Shown piece after piece: positions 38,406-46,918 of a stretch of 64,000 nt of DNA. A program made the translations under genes and the position numbers. The DNA comes from Lederbergia wuyishanensis (GTDB lineage Bacteria; Bacillota; Bacilli; Bacillales; Bacillaceae_C): NCBI RefSeq assembly GCF_022900255.1, contig NZ_JALIRM010000008.1, forward strand, positions 1 to 64,000, read 5' to 3'. Every line of letters starts with the position of its first letter. Within the stretch, counting starts at the first letter, position 1. The notes beneath the pieces were generated by a model, which made no database searches, was not told the origin of the DNA, and saw only the letters and a list, made by a program, of their open reading frames with translations.

Positions 38406-39826
38406 GCTGATACGATTATTATCTCCCTTGGGACTCCAGTACCTCGCTGGTACTCATTTTCAGTATCAATTACAATTTGATTAAACAAGGTCGTCATTAT
38501 TTGTTTTCTTTCGTAATCATTTGCATGTGTCCATAATGAATCAATATTCTCAACGATAGTTTCAATTTCTTCTTTGTTGTGCTTGTTGCTATTTTTAATA
38601 GTTTTCAATTCCTGAGTGATTTCCTTTTCGCGCTCTCGTAAGGTTTCAGTCTCCTTAATCAACTCATCAATGTCTATTATGTCATGCTTATACAATGTTT
38701 TTTGTTTTTCTAGCAGTTTCTGTATTGATTTCAATTCATTTTCTAATTCGGATATCTTTTCAAACGAATAATCAGATACGTTGGATGATCCAATGAAATC
38801 TCCAACTAGATCATCAAAAACACTAAAAATTTTTTTTACCAAAGTGTCTTCTTTTATGATATGACTAGTACAATTTTTACCTGACTTTTTCCCTGAACAT
38901 CTATATGTTTTTTCACCTCTACCACCTTTATGTCCAGACAAAGAAGAACCGCATCTGCCGCATTTTAATATTGTTGAAAAATAATAATTGCTGGTTTGGT
39001 TTTTACCACCATGCATTCTTCTTTTCTCTAATATGTCTTGCAGTTCCCAAAACTCTTCCCTTGAAATAATTCTCTCGTGAACTGCTTCGTATAAAGTTTG
39101 CTCAGATGCAGGTTTTCTATATGTTTTAGGACTTTCGTTAAATGTTAAATATCCTGCGTAAACTGGATTATTGGCCACCGTTCTAACAGAATCAACATGC
39201 CAGTCCCCTCCTTTTCGTGTGTCAAAATTCATTGTATTTAACTTCTTTGCGACAGTTAAGAACCCATAGGTACGAGAAAGTGAGAATATCGTTTTAACTA
39301 AATCTACTTCATCTGGATTAACAACAAGCTCCTTATTTACAACTTTATAACCATATGGAGCAGTACCGCCTTTCCAAATACCTAATTTTGTCTTTTTCTC
39401 CATACCTAGTCTTACTCGTTCAGCAGTATTTTCGCGCTCCCATTGTGCGATGGCAGCAACAAGGGTAATAAACAAACGACCCATTGCATTAGTAGTATCG
39501 TATACTTCTGTTGCACTTTTAAAGCTACAATTATGTTCATCTAATACTTTTAAAATAGTGTATAAATCTAAAACAGATCTTGTGAGTCTGTCTAAACGAT
39601 AAACTAACAAGACGTCTACATTTCCTTTCTTAATTTCATCTAACATCATATTAAATTTTGGTCTATTCAAATCTTTAGCTGAAAATCCATCATCGATATA
39701 AGTATTAGAAATTTTCCAACCTTGTGATACACAAAATGCTTCTAGCTTTTCCTTTTGAGCAGCAATGGAATATCCATGTTTAGCTTGTTCTTCTGTTGAC
39801 ACACGAATATATATAACAGTATTCAT
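38399..39826 (-). CDS. int: Large serine recombinase, prophage integrase
   Basis: 475 residues. The N-terminal resolvase domain has the catalytic S10 (YIRVSTEEQAKHGYS) and the R-rich VYRLDRLTRS helix. The recombinase domain runs from about 150 to 260. The zinc ribbon has CGRCGSSLSGHKGG...YRCSGKKSGKNCTSHII, and a long coiled coil (about 350-430) is the usual control element for integration versus excision. Complete in length. GAGGTGAG lies before the ATG. It lies at the prophage end and points out toward the host, next to the split permease, so it most likely catalysed the insertion. Confidence 0.95.
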   Translation of the reverse strand: MNTVIYIRVSTEEQAKHGYSIAAQKEKLEAFCVSQGWKISNTYIDDGFSAKDLNRPKFNMMLDEIKKGNVDVLLVYRLDRLTRSVLDLYTILKVLDEHNCSFKSATEVYDTTNAMGRLFITLVAAIAQWERENTAERVRLGMEKKTKLGIWKGGTAPYGYKVVNKELVVNPDEVDLVKTIFSLSRTYGFLTVAKKLNTMNFDTRKGGDWHVDSVRTVANNPVYAGYLTFNESPKTYRKPASEQTLYEAVHERIISREEFWELQDILEKRRMHGGKNQTSNYYFSTILKCGRCGSSLSGHKGGRGEKTYRCSGKKSGKNCTSHIIKEDTLVKKIFSVFDDLVGDFIGSSNVSDYSFEKISELENELKSIQKLLEKQKTLYKHDIIDIDELIKETETLREREKEITQELKTIKNSNKHNKEEIETIVENIDSLWTHANDYERKQIMTTLFNQIVIDTENEYQRGTGVPREIIIVSAK

Positions 39827-39955
39827 TCTCTCACCTCAATAAAAGTTATTAAACAATGATGTGGAAATATGTATGAGAAGTATGTGAAGTGAAAATTGAA
39901 GTTATGTAGTTCGGAGTAAAGTAAGTACTTGACTGTCGTGCCCAGTGAGATAAAC

Positions 39956-40174
39956 TCACTGTTCTTCCGACCGAATGAAATCATATAAATCTTCCATTTT
40001 AACATCTAGATGATATGATATATTCTTCGCTGTACGATATGACATGATTGTTTCATTGTTAGCATAAGCGTTTATTTGCTGTTTTTTCATTCCTACTTTA
40101 AAAGCTAAGTCAACTTGGGTCATCTTTTTCTTTTGTAAGATTTCATTCAGTCGGCATCTGCCGACATCAAACAC
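39956..40174 (-). CDS. XRE-family HTH protein
   Basis: 72 residues, almost only a helix-turn-helix: RLNEILQKKKMTQVDLAFKVGMKKQQINAYANNETIMSYRTAKNISYHLDVKMEDLYDF. This is a small Cro/C1-type DNA binder as often seen in lysogeny modules. GTG start with AGGCGGTGG upstream. It lies 15 bases after the CI-like repressor gene on the same strand and is probably co-transcribed with it. Confidence 0.8.
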   Translation of the reverse strand: MFDVGRCRLNEILQKKKMTQVDLAFKVGMKKQQINAYANNETIMSYRTAKNISYHLDVKMEDLYDFIRSEEQ

Positions 40175-40189
40175 TGTTCCACCGCCTAT

Positions 40190-40948
40190 TTAGTTAATCA
40201 TTGGACTTACACTGTATAAAAATTTACCTATTATTTTGATGTCATCACAATTTTCTTTTGTATATTTTTGATCGATAATTGTTTCATCAAAAGAACAGGG
40301 TTCTAATACTATTAAGTCTGTAAATTTATAAACTTTCTTTAATGTGGCGTAACTTCCATTCACAATTACAGCTGCTATTTCTCCATTTTCCACTTCTTCT
40401 TGTTTTCTTAAAATTGCATAGTGTCCATTAGGTGCAATTTTGTTCATACTTTCACCACGAACAACTAATCCGAAAACATCTTGATAATTTTTAACATCGT
40501 ACGCCGGATAAATTTCATCCACTATATCTTCAACTGCTTCAATTGGTTGTCCAGCTGCTATGCTGCCGAGAATAGGAATTTTACTTTTCTTTAATTTTAA
40601 AGGTTTTTGTGAATCTTGATATGAACCTTTAGTTTCCTCAACTGCTCTAAACATGTTAGTTTCTTTGGAAACATATTCTAACTGTCCATTTACAATGTCT
40701 ACTACTTTGTTTTTATAAGTTGTATCAATATCAGCTTTAGTTACCCCAAAAACCATAGCCATCTTTTCTAAGACACCTGAGCTCGGCTTCGCTCTATAAT
40801 TCATGTAATCGCTCATAGTACTTTTTGCTATATCAATTTTTTCTGCGAGATCTGATTGGGTCAGATTATTAAGCTTAAGATATTTTTTGATGTTCTGTAC
40901 AATTACTTTTTTTTGCTCCTCGACTATTTGATCTAGCTCTTCAATCAT
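40190..40948 (-). CDS. CI/LexA-like prophage repressor with S24 peptidase domain
   Basis: 252 residues. The N-terminal XRE HTH (about 20-70) has LTQSDLAEKIDIAKSTMSDYMNYRAKP. The C-terminal S24 self-cleavage domain has the cleavage site A132-G133 (ILGSIAAGQ), catalytic S167 in RGESMNK and K204 in YATLKKV. RecA-stimulated self-cleavage after DNA damage should induce the prophage. The ATG at 40948 has AAGGCGGTGA upstream; the long N-terminal extension open to 41188 would run through the operators and is not used. Divergent from the Cro-like gene. Confidence 0.92.
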   Translation of the reverse strand: MIEELDQIVEEQKKVIVQNIKKYLKLNNLTQSDLAEKIDIAKSTMSDYMNYRAKPSSGVLEKMAMVFGVTKADIDTTYKNKVVDIVNGQLEYVSKETNMFRAVEETKGSYQDSQKPLKLKKSKIPILGSIAAGQPIEAVEDIVDEIYPAYDVKNYQDVFGLVVRGESMNKIAPNGHYAILRKQEEVENGEIAAVIVNGSYATLKKVYKFTDLIVLEPCSFDETIIDQKYTKENCDDIKIIGKFLYSVSPMIN

Positions 40949-40987
40949 TAAATCACCGCCTTTTAATATTTTTTCCCTCACTATTAC

Positions 40988-41043
40988 ACAATAACACATT
41001 ACGAAAAATTCGTAAAGAATTAATTTAGTATGATATTTTCGTA
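40988..41043. promoter_or_regulatory. Lysogeny control region with two operators
   Basis: TACGA-N5-TCGTA is at 41000-41014 (within the 17-bp palindrome TTACGAA-aaa-TTCGTAA, 40999-41015), and TATGA-N5-TCGTA at 41029-41043. On the minus strand TTTACG (41016-41011), a 17-base spacer and TATTGT (40993-40988) form a likely repressor promoter whose -35 and spacer are covered by the first operator. Repressor or Cro binding is inferred. Confidence 0.75.
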
Positions 41044-41104
41044 TTTTCTTATTGAATTTACATGAATTTAGTAATATTATTGGAAACATAAGGAGGCGAT
41101 GGTA

Positions 41105-41395
41105 ATGATTTTCAAACAATGGACCATAGGAGAACTGAGAGAGAGTACCGGATACAACCAAGCAAAGTTCGCCAAAGAAATACTTCATGTTTCCCCTAAA
41201 ACGTTATGGTTGTATGAGCAGGATTCTAGCAGTCTACCGGATGATCTGATAAAAAAGTACATGTATTTATTCAATGTGACGTACGAGGAAATTTTTTTTG
41301 GTCCTAAGTACGAAAAAATCGTACATGTTCAAAGGAAAATTGCTGAACGGATTGAAATGTTAAAAAATATTGAAGTTATAGAGCAGTCCTCATAA
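41105..41395 (+). CDS. Cro-like HTH protein
   Basis: About 96 residues: TIGELRESTGYNQAKFAKEILHVSPKTLWLYEQDSSSLPDDLIKKYMYLFNVTYEEIFFG is an XRE-type HTH with the usual ending of phage Cro/XRE proteins; a charged helix follows. ATG at 41105 with AAGGAGG eight bases upstream; the ATG at 41099 is too close. First gene of the rightward early transcript. A third copy of the operator motif lies inside the gene. Confidence 0.85.
   Translation: MIFKQWTIGELRESTGYNQAKFAKEILHVSPKTLWLYEQDSSSLPDDLIKKYMYLFNVTYEEIFFGPKYEKIVHVQRKIAERIEMLKNIEVIEQSS
41308..41324. promoter_or_regulatory. Third operator-like palindrome, inside the cro-like gene
   Basis: GTACGA-AAAAA-TCGTAC is a perfect 17-bp palindrome with the same TACGA-N5-TCGTA core as the two upstream operators. 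Possibly a repressor roadblock or looping site. Confidence 0.55.
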
Positions 41396-41428
41396 TGAAT
41401 CAGCATATGGTTTATAGAGGTGAACATC

Positions 41429-41560
41429 ATGAAGATTGAAATAACTGAGGAAAAACTTCGAAAGCTTGTGCCCATATTCGAAACGGTATTGTCAAGAAAA
41501 TATGGAAAGGAAGTAAAGCTTATTAATTTAACTATGGGGAACATCACGATACACAAATAG
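41429..41560 (+). CDS. Small phage protein, 43 residues
   Basis: MKIEITEEKLRKLVPIFETVL...TMGNITIHK. Starts at ATG 41429 with GAGGTGAAC upstream. No family recognised. Early transcript downstream of cro. Confidence 0.6.
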   Translation: MKIEITEEKLRKLVPIFETVLSRKYGKEVKLINLTMGNITIHK

Positions 41561-41669
41561 AAGTAATCCTTACTTATTTTTTTTACAGTTAGATGCAAAA
41601 AATGTAGTTGAAATAGGTCGAAATAGTTATTTAATAGTTTAATTTGTCGCTTTAAAGGAGGTGATATAA

Positions 41670-41813
41670 ATGTCAATCAGCAAAGAGCTTTTGAAATGTG
41701 TAGTGGATGGAGATTTACACACAAAGCTTAATCATATAAAACATTCAACGAACTTACGAGAAATCGTCACAGTCGGGTACATGGTTGATAAATATCAAGG
41801 AGGTGATAACTAA
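41670..41813 (+). CDS. Small phage protein, 47 residues
   Basis: ATG at 41670 after AAAGGAGGTGATATAA, an excellent ribosome site. Mostly helical (SKELLKCVVDGDLHTKLNHI). The stop overlaps the next ATG (TAATG), so translation is coupled. Function unknown. Confidence 0.65.
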   Translation: MSISKELLKCVVDGDLHTKLNHIKHSTNLREIVTVGYMVDKYQGGDN

Positions 41814-42118
41814 TGTTAGTTAAAATACAAACTCCAAATGAAATGATGGAGTTATCAGAAGAAGGTAAGAAGAAATTTGAAAAGGAAGTTTTGGAAGGTC
41901 CTTTGTTCAAAAAGGTTCTTCAATCAATTGAGGATTCAGCATTAAAGGGTTACACAGGTTATAGAAGGAAGATTCATTCACAAGATGAAGTTAGATCCTT
42001 AAAAGTTATTCAGAAATATCTACAGGCAGCTGGGTATAAATGTGAGTTCGAAACTGAAAAAAGATTAGGTTTAATTAGTGAGTATGATGTTCATTATTTT
42101 GTAATCAGATGGAAATAA
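41813..42118 (+). CDS. Hypothetical phage protein, 101 residues
   Basis: Not recognised. The second half has the pattern GYTGYRRKIHSQDEVRSLKVIQKYLQAAGYKCEFE...YDVHYFVIRWK of small phage proteins that are often early host-interaction factors. AAGGAGGTGATAACTA precedes the ATG. Start coupled to the upstream small gene; followed by a hairpin at 42124. Confidence 0.65.
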   Translation: MLVKIQTPNEMMELSEEGKKKFEKEVLEGPLFKKVLQSIEDSALKGYTGYRRKIHSQDEVRSLKVIQKYLQAAGYKCEFETEKRLGLISEYDVHYFVIRWK

Positions 42119-42123
42119 AAAAA

Positions 42124-42143
42124 GACCACTCTGCAAAGTGGCC
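42124..42143 (-). terminator. Hairpin with T run on the minus strand
   Basis: Stem gaCCACT/AGTGGcc around 42124-42143 with T run only when read on the minus strand. No minus-strand gene leads into it from the right; it may stop stray antisense transcription. Confidence 0.4.
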
Positions 42144-42192
42144 AATAAAAAATATTTTCAAGCACATTATAGCACGAAAATTGGTGATGTAA

Positions 42193-43434
42193 ATGAAACT
42201 TTTCCCACACCAAGAAAGAGTATTGAATGAAACCTACAAAAATAATCGTGTTGCCTACTATCTCGATATGGGGCTAGGGAAGACATTTGTAGGATCTGAG
42301 AAGATGTGGGAACTAAATACACCATTCAATCTAGTAATCTGTCAGAAGTCAAAAATAGAAGATTGGAAAGAGCATTTTGAACAGCACTACGACTATAACG
42401 TGATTGTTTATGACAAGCAACGTATAGAAAACATTCCACTTGAAAGTGTATTAATCATCAACTATGACAAGGTTTGGAGAAGACCTGAATTACATAAATT
42501 AAAAGATTTTACACTCATGTTGGATGAAAGCAGCATGATCAAAAATGAGTCTTCCAATCGTAGCAAATTCATATTAAAACTAAGAGCCGATAATGTAATT
42601 TTACTATCTGGAACTCCAACTGGTGGGAAGTATGAGGAATTATGGAGTCAGCTTCATTTGCTAGGTTGGAAGATTAATAAAAAACTGTTCATGAAACAGT
42701 TCGTCGTCCAGGAATGGAACGATCGTAATCAATCATATGACATTGTGGGTTATAAAAATGTCGAAAGGCTCAAAGCTAAATTACGCAAACATGGTGCGGT
42801 ATTTATGAAAACTGAAGAAGTATTTGACCTTCCGAAAGTTAATGATCAGATTGTCAAAATACGAAGTACCAAAGAGTACGTTCAGTTTAAAAAGGACCAC
42901 ATTATCGAAATTGGTGACGAGCTTCTTGTTGGAGATACGGCAACTACTAAGAAATTGTATTTACGTCAGCTAGCCGGAGTCTATAACCAAAATAAGCTTC
43001 AGTATGTGAAGGATCTAATTGATAGTACAAACGATAGAGTAATAATTTTTTACAACTTTAAAAAAGAATACGCGGCACTGGTTGACATGATCGATAGACC
43101 GATTGCCACTGTAAATGGAGATTTAAAAGATTTATCTGCATACGAGGACCATGGAAATAGCGTCACGTTGATTCAATATCAAGCCGGTGCAATGGGTCTG
43201 AATCTGCAGAAGGCCAATAAAATTGTTTATTTTACTCTCACCGATAAAAGTGAGTTGTTTGAACAGAGTAAGAAACGGATCCATCGTATTGGTCAAGATA
43301 GACCATGTTTTTACTACTATCTGTTAACTGCTGGGTCCATTGAATGGCGTATGAAAGCAGTACTTGATGAACGTAAAGATTATACAGATGCGTTATTTGA
43401 AGAGGAGGAAAAAGATGAACAATTTACAAGTTAA
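42193..43434 (+). CDS. SNF2-like superfamily 2 helicase
   Basis: 413 residues. Motif I LDMGLGKT at about 24-31, motif II DESS (MLDESSMIKNESSNR), motif III LLSGTPTG, C-terminal helicase domain with QYQAGAMGLNLQKANKIVYFTL (motif V) and QSKKRIHRIGQDRPCFYY (motif VI, the SNF2 RIxRIGQ). It is the first gene of the replication/recombination operon and overlaps the next gene by 20 bases. Typical of phage replication modules that also carry VRR-NUC nucleases. Confidence 0.9.
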   Translation: MKLFPHQERVLNETYKNNRVAYYLDMGLGKTFVGSEKMWELNTPFNLVICQKSKIEDWKEHFEQHYDYNVIVYDKQRIENIPLESVLIINYDKVWRRPELHKLKDFTLMLDESSMIKNESSNRSKFILKLRADNVILLSGTPTGGKYEELWSQLHLLGWKINKKLFMKQFVVQEWNDRNQSYDIVGYKNVERLKAKLRKHGAVFMKTEEVFDLPKVNDQIVKIRSTKEYVQFKKDHIIEIGDELLVGDTATTKKLYLRQLAGVYNQNKLQYVKDLIDSTNDRVIIFYNFKKEYAALVDMIDRPIATVNGDLKDLSAYEDHGNSVTLIQYQAGAMGLNLQKANKIVYFTLTDKSELFEQSKKRIHRIGQDRPCFYYYLLTAGSIEWRMKAVLDERKDYTDALFEEEEKDEQFTS

Positions 43435-44278
43435 AACAATTACGTTAACACCTGCAATAGTGGAATTTAATTTTTATGAACTATCTGCAATTTTGGATGA
43501 CAGTTTGAAAAAGTATGAAGGTCTTACATTCACCGAAAAAGATGTGGCTGAATGCAAGAAAACAATTGCTGAATTAAACAAGGGTAAAAAGGCACTTGAT
43601 ACCTATCGTAAGGAAACTAAGAAACAGCTCACTGCTTCTGTAACGGAATTCGAAAATAAATGCAAGGAATTGAATAAGAAGTTTGATTCCGTGATTGCTC
43701 CATTGAAAGAGCAGCATGATCAATTTGAAGACGACCGTAAAGAACAAAAGCGTAAGCAAATTCAAGATGTGATAGACGAATTACTTGATAAGGAAGGTCT
43801 TAATGAAAAGTACTCTGCTCAATTGACTATTACTGAGGAATATTTCAATAAAAGTAAAACAATAAAATCCATCAAAGAAGAGCTTACTGCTAAAGCTGAA
43901 CATCTTGGAATCAAACAAGATAAAGAAGATGCAGATCAAGAAATAATAAAATCTCATGTTCAATTAATTAATACAAAATTCAAAGTTAATCTTCCAGAAT
44001 CGGCATATGTAAGTTTACTGGATTATGGTGCGGAAGTTCCAAACATTAAGGAACAGATTGAACAAGATGCTGAAAAAGAAGTTGAAAGACTTCTTTCATA
44101 TGTAGAAGCTACGAATGTAGAAACGAATCACGAAGATAATGTTACTGTACCTGACGAGGCAATAGATGAAAAAACATTTACTGAAATGTATAAGGTAATC
44201 GGAACAGAATCACAGCTCGATGCACTGGAAGAATTTATGAACAATGAAGAAATCGAATGGCAAGTGATTGAGGAATGA
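43415..44278 (+). CDS. DUF1351-like phage protein with long coiled coil
   Basis: 287 residues. The helical stretch about 50-120 (DTYRKETKKQLTASVTEFENKCKELNKKFDSVIAPLKEQHDQFEDDRKEQKRKQ) is the DUF1351 hallmark, near DNA recombination genes in many siphophages. The acidic C-terminus ends in EWQVIEE. ATG at 43415 with AGAGGAGG upstream; it overlaps the helicase gene end and is overlapped by the nuclease start (ATGA). Function unknown; likely in recombination. Confidence 0.75.
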   Translation: MNNLQVKTITLTPAIVEFNFYELSAILDDSLKKYEGLTFTEKDVAECKKTIAELNKGKKALDTYRKETKKQLTASVTEFENKCKELNKKFDSVIAPLKEQHDQFEDDRKEQKRKQIQDVIDELLDKEGLNEKYSAQLTITEEYFNKSKTIKSIKEELTAKAEHLGIKQDKEDADQEIIKSHVQLINTKFKVNLPESAYVSLLDYGAEVPNIKEQIEQDAEKEVERLLSYVEATNVETNHEDNVTVPDEAIDEKTFTEMYKVIGTESQLDALEEFMNNEEIEWQVIEE

Positions 44279-44553
44279 AAGAATCAGCTTTTCAAAAGAA
44301 GGTCATTAAATTCCTGAAAGACCAGGATGTATGGCATATCAAATATTGGGCAGGGTCCCAATACACCAAAGAAGGCGTTCCGGACATATTAGCGTGCATT
44401 GATGGTACCTTTCACGGAATTGAATTAAAAACAGATGTTGGAGTTGCTAGTAAACTACAACTCTATAACATTCGAAAAATAAAAGATTCAGGCGGTGAGG
44501 CTTATATATTGCGGCCAAAAGATTTTGAGTCTTGGAAAGAGAGGTGGTTTTAA
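44275..44553 (+). CDS. VRR-NUC family nuclease
   Basis: 92 residues, a stand-alone VRR-NUC endonuclease of the PD-(D/E)XK group, expected to cut branched or flap DNA. KYWAGSQYTKEGVPDILACIDGTFHGIELKTDVG shows the motif with active-site D and E-x-K, followed by the Q of the QLYNIRKIKDSGG helix. Overlaps both neighbours (ATGA and TAATG), so it is part of the tightly coupled replication operon. Confidence 0.9.
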   Translation: MKESAFQKKVIKFLKDQDVWHIKYWAGSQYTKEGVPDILACIDGTFHGIELKTDVGVASKLQLYNIRKIKDSGGEAYILRPKDFESWKERWF

Positions 44554-44846
44554 TGGCTGAGAAGAACGAAAAGAAAGTCTTAATCACTATCGATAATGTA
44601 CGCGTTAAAGAATATGACAGCATGAATGTCGTTGTAGAAAGATACGAAGAAGTTTTCAATCCCATCAGTAAAGAAACTATTCGCAAGTGGCGTTTTAAAG
44701 GCTATTCTAAGGACATTTTGTCCGCTTTGCAGTTTATCCAAAGCAATGAGTTATTAATAGATAAAAAGGCTATCAGTGACCTTAAAAGCCATCTAAAACA
44801 GGTATATGAATCGAACGCCAAGTTACTGGAAGTGATGAAAACATGA
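44553..44846 (+). CDS. Hypothetical phage protein, 97 residues
   Basis: Begins MAEKNEKKVLITIDNVRVKEYDSMNVVVERYE. A beta-rich start and a helical end, not assigned. GAGAGGTGG precedes the ATG at 44553, coupled to the nuclease stop. The frame also opens at 44532 with GTG/TTG-like codons but without spacing. Overlaps the next gene by four bases. Confidence 0.6.
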   Translation: MAEKNEKKVLITIDNVRVKEYDSMNVVVERYEEVFNPISKETIRKWRFKGYSKDILSALQFIQSNELLIDKKAISDLKSHLKQVYESNAKLLEVMKT

Positions 44847-46705
44847 CTCAATATTCTTATTCAAGAGTCTCACTCTTTAACGATTGTCATTATCACTATG
44901 ATTTACGGTACAACCAACGCTTAACAGAGATACCTAAGTTTGATGCAGACAATCCATTAATCATTGGTCGAGCATTACATTCAGGTGTTGAGCATGATGT
45001 TACCACAGCTATCCAAGATTATTTTAATGAGTTTCCTGTACTTACGGATGCGATCATTGAAGAATCTATGAAACTGGAAATCTTAATTCCGAAAGTGAAA
45101 GAGTTCCTAGAGCAGTTTTCAGATTGTGAGTTTATCCATGAATACAAAATAGATCATGACGATTTCATTGGCTATGTGGATTTGATTATTACTGCCCCTG
45201 ATGGCACATCTATGGTCATGGACTTTAAATATAGTAACCATATAAAAAATTACATGGATAGTGGGCAGCTGCACATCTATAAAGATCGTTTGGAGCAAGA
45301 TGGTTTTAAAGTAAAAAGATTGGCTTATCTGTTTGTCCCAAAGACAAGCATAAAGCAGAAAAAGGATGAAGATTTATTCCATTTTCGTAAACGACTTGTA
45401 CAAGCAGTTGAAGAATCAAATCTTACTTTTGTACCTATTGAATTTAAAGAAATGGAAAGTGTTTATTTCTTGAACAACACTCGAAAAATTGAAAAGACAA
45501 CGGATTTTTCAAAAAGAAATAATAGTGGGAATTGTTTTAGCTGCATTCCTAGATTCGCGCCTGATTATTTAGAAATAATAACTGATTACAAAGGAGATAT
45601 GATTATGCAATTACCTAGTGCCCAACGAAGAAACGTTGAGAAAGTTACAAAACGGGTCATTTGGTTATATGGTGCGCCGTTTACAGGAAAAACCACATTT
45701 GCGAATGGTTTTCCAAATCCAATAATGTTAAATACTGATGGAAACATTCGTTTTGTTGATGCTCCATATCTCAGAATAGCGAATGAAGTCACTTCTACTG
45801 GCCGTGTGACTAACACAAAATTAGCTTGGGACATATTTAAAGATGCCCTCTTCGAATTGGAAAAGAAAAATAATGAATTCAAAACCGTCATTGTGGACTT
45901 ATTAGAAGACACATTCGAAGCGTGCCGCCTATACATGTATGAAAAACTTGGGATTGAGCACGAAGCTGATAATAGCTTCAAAGCATGGGACATGGTCCGA
46001 ACTGAATATTTGAGCACAATGAAACGTGTTGTTCATTTGGATTATGAAAATATTATTCTAATCTCACACGAGGATACTACAAAAGATGTTACTAAAAAGT
46101 CAGGGGATAAAATAACGGCTATTAAACCTAACTTACAAGAAAAAGCCGCATTAAAAATTGCTGGAATGGTTGATATTGTCGGTCGGGTTGTAGCGGACGA
46201 TGATGACCGTCGAATAGTGTTTAAATCTAAAGATTATGTCTTTAGTGGTGGGAGGTTACCAAATCTACCAGTATCTGAAATTGAATTAGATGTCGACCAA
46301 TTATTTGATGTATACGATGAGGCTAATAAAAACCTTCATGCTTCAAAGAACAAGCCTAAAAGTGAAGAAAATAAGGACGAGCCCAGTCGATCTAATGAAA
46401 ATGCTGATAAAACTGAAGAATCGAATACCCCTAATGAGCGTCGAAGAACTAGACGAAACAGTGAAGATTCTTCGAAAACTGAAAAGGTGGATACGGAAGA
46501 ACAATCGGTAGATGAGGAAAAACCAAAGCGTGAGCGTCGCTCCCGTAAGACCGAAGATGAATCTGAGCAAAAGGAAGAAAAACCTCGTCGTCAGCGAAGA
46601 GAGCGTAAGCCAGTTGAGGATGATACACCACCTGGTGAAGATGCTCTTGCGGAAGAAGAGGAAACACCAAAACGTACTCGTAGAACACGCAGGACCCGTG
46701 ATTGA
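44843..46705 (+). CDS. Fused PD-(D/E)XK nuclease and Sak4-like RecA-fold ATPase
   Basis: 620 residues in one frame. Residues 1-245 are a RecB/Cas4-type nuclease: YSYSRVSLFNDCHYHYDLRYNQRL, GRALHSGVEH, GYVDLIITAPDGTSMVMDFKYSN with the catalytic D-x-K, and cysteines C15 plus C-x2-C in NCFSCIPRF that could hold an iron-sulfur cluster. Residues 255-505 are a Sak4/AAA_24 RecA-like ATPase with GAPFTGKTT as Walker A, a single-strand annealing recombinase class. The last 110 residues are a charged Arg/Glu/Ser tail. An intact AAAGGAG (45590-45596) before ATG 45605 indicates that the ATPase is also made separately, or that two genes fused by loss of a stop codon. Confidence 0.82.
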   Translation: MTQYSYSRVSLFNDCHYHYDLRYNQRLTEIPKFDADNPLIIGRALHSGVEHDVTTAIQDYFNEFPVLTDAIIEESMKLEILIPKVKEFLEQFSDCEFIHEYKIDHDDFIGYVDLIITAPDGTSMVMDFKYSNHIKNYMDSGQLHIYKDRLEQDGFKVKRLAYLFVPKTSIKQKKDEDLFHFRKRLVQAVEESNLTFVPIEFKEMESVYFLNNTRKIEKTTDFSKRNNSGNCFSCIPRFAPDYLEIITDYKGDMIMQLPSAQRRNVEKVTKRVIWLYGAPFTGKTTFANGFPNPIMLNTDGNIRFVDAPYLRIANEVTSTGRVTNTKLAWDIFKDALFELEKKNNEFKTVIVDLLEDTFEACRLYMYEKLGIEHEADNSFKAWDMVRTEYLSTMKRVVHLDYENIILISHEDTTKDVTKKSGDKITAIKPNLQEKAALKIAGMVDIVGRVVADDDDRRIVFKSKDYVFSGGRLPNLPVSEIELDVDQLFDVYDEANKNLHASKNKPKSEENKDEPSRSNENADKTEESNTPNERRRTRRNSEDSSKTEKVDTEEQSVDEEKPKRERRSRKTEDESEQKEEKPRRQRRERKPVEDDTPPGEDALAEEEETPKRTRRTRRTRD

Positions 46706-46902
46706 TAAATAGATATCGTAGAAAACGATATAGGAGATTACGAGAAATTCGGAGGGAAAGGGATTACCAATCCGGATCCCTCCAATATGCAAATAGGCCA
46801 TATTCATTTCGCTCAGTTAGAGTGAATTGGAAAAATGGAAGAGCGATACCTGTTTATATAACTACAAATCAGTTTATTAGGAAACACAATATAAAAATCT
46901 AA
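46702..46902 (+). CDS. Small arginine-rich phage protein
   Basis: 66 residues starting MINRYRRKRYRRLREIRRERDYQ; basic and possibly nucleic-acid-binding. TTG at 46702 overlaps the previous stop by four bases; AGGA seven bases upstream is a modest ribosome site. It is less certain than its neighbours. Confidence 0.45.
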   Translation: MINRYRRKRYRRLREIRRERDYQSGSLQYANRPYSFRSVRVNWKNGRAIPVYITTNQFIRKHNIKI

Positions 46903-46918
46903 ATTGGAGGAATGTAAA

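Noticed and set aside
39823-40005. 60-codon minus-strand frame between integrase and XRE genes
   Set aside because: No ribosome site and composition unlike phage proteins; overlaps the XRE gene end.
40949-41188. N-terminal extension of the CI-like repressor
   Set aside because: It would cover the operator region and part of the cro gene; ATG at 40948 has a strong ribosome site.
46343-46807. Long minus-strand frame opposite the nuclease-ATPase tail
   Set aside because: It mirrors the Arg/Glu-rich tail; low-complexity shadow with no signals.
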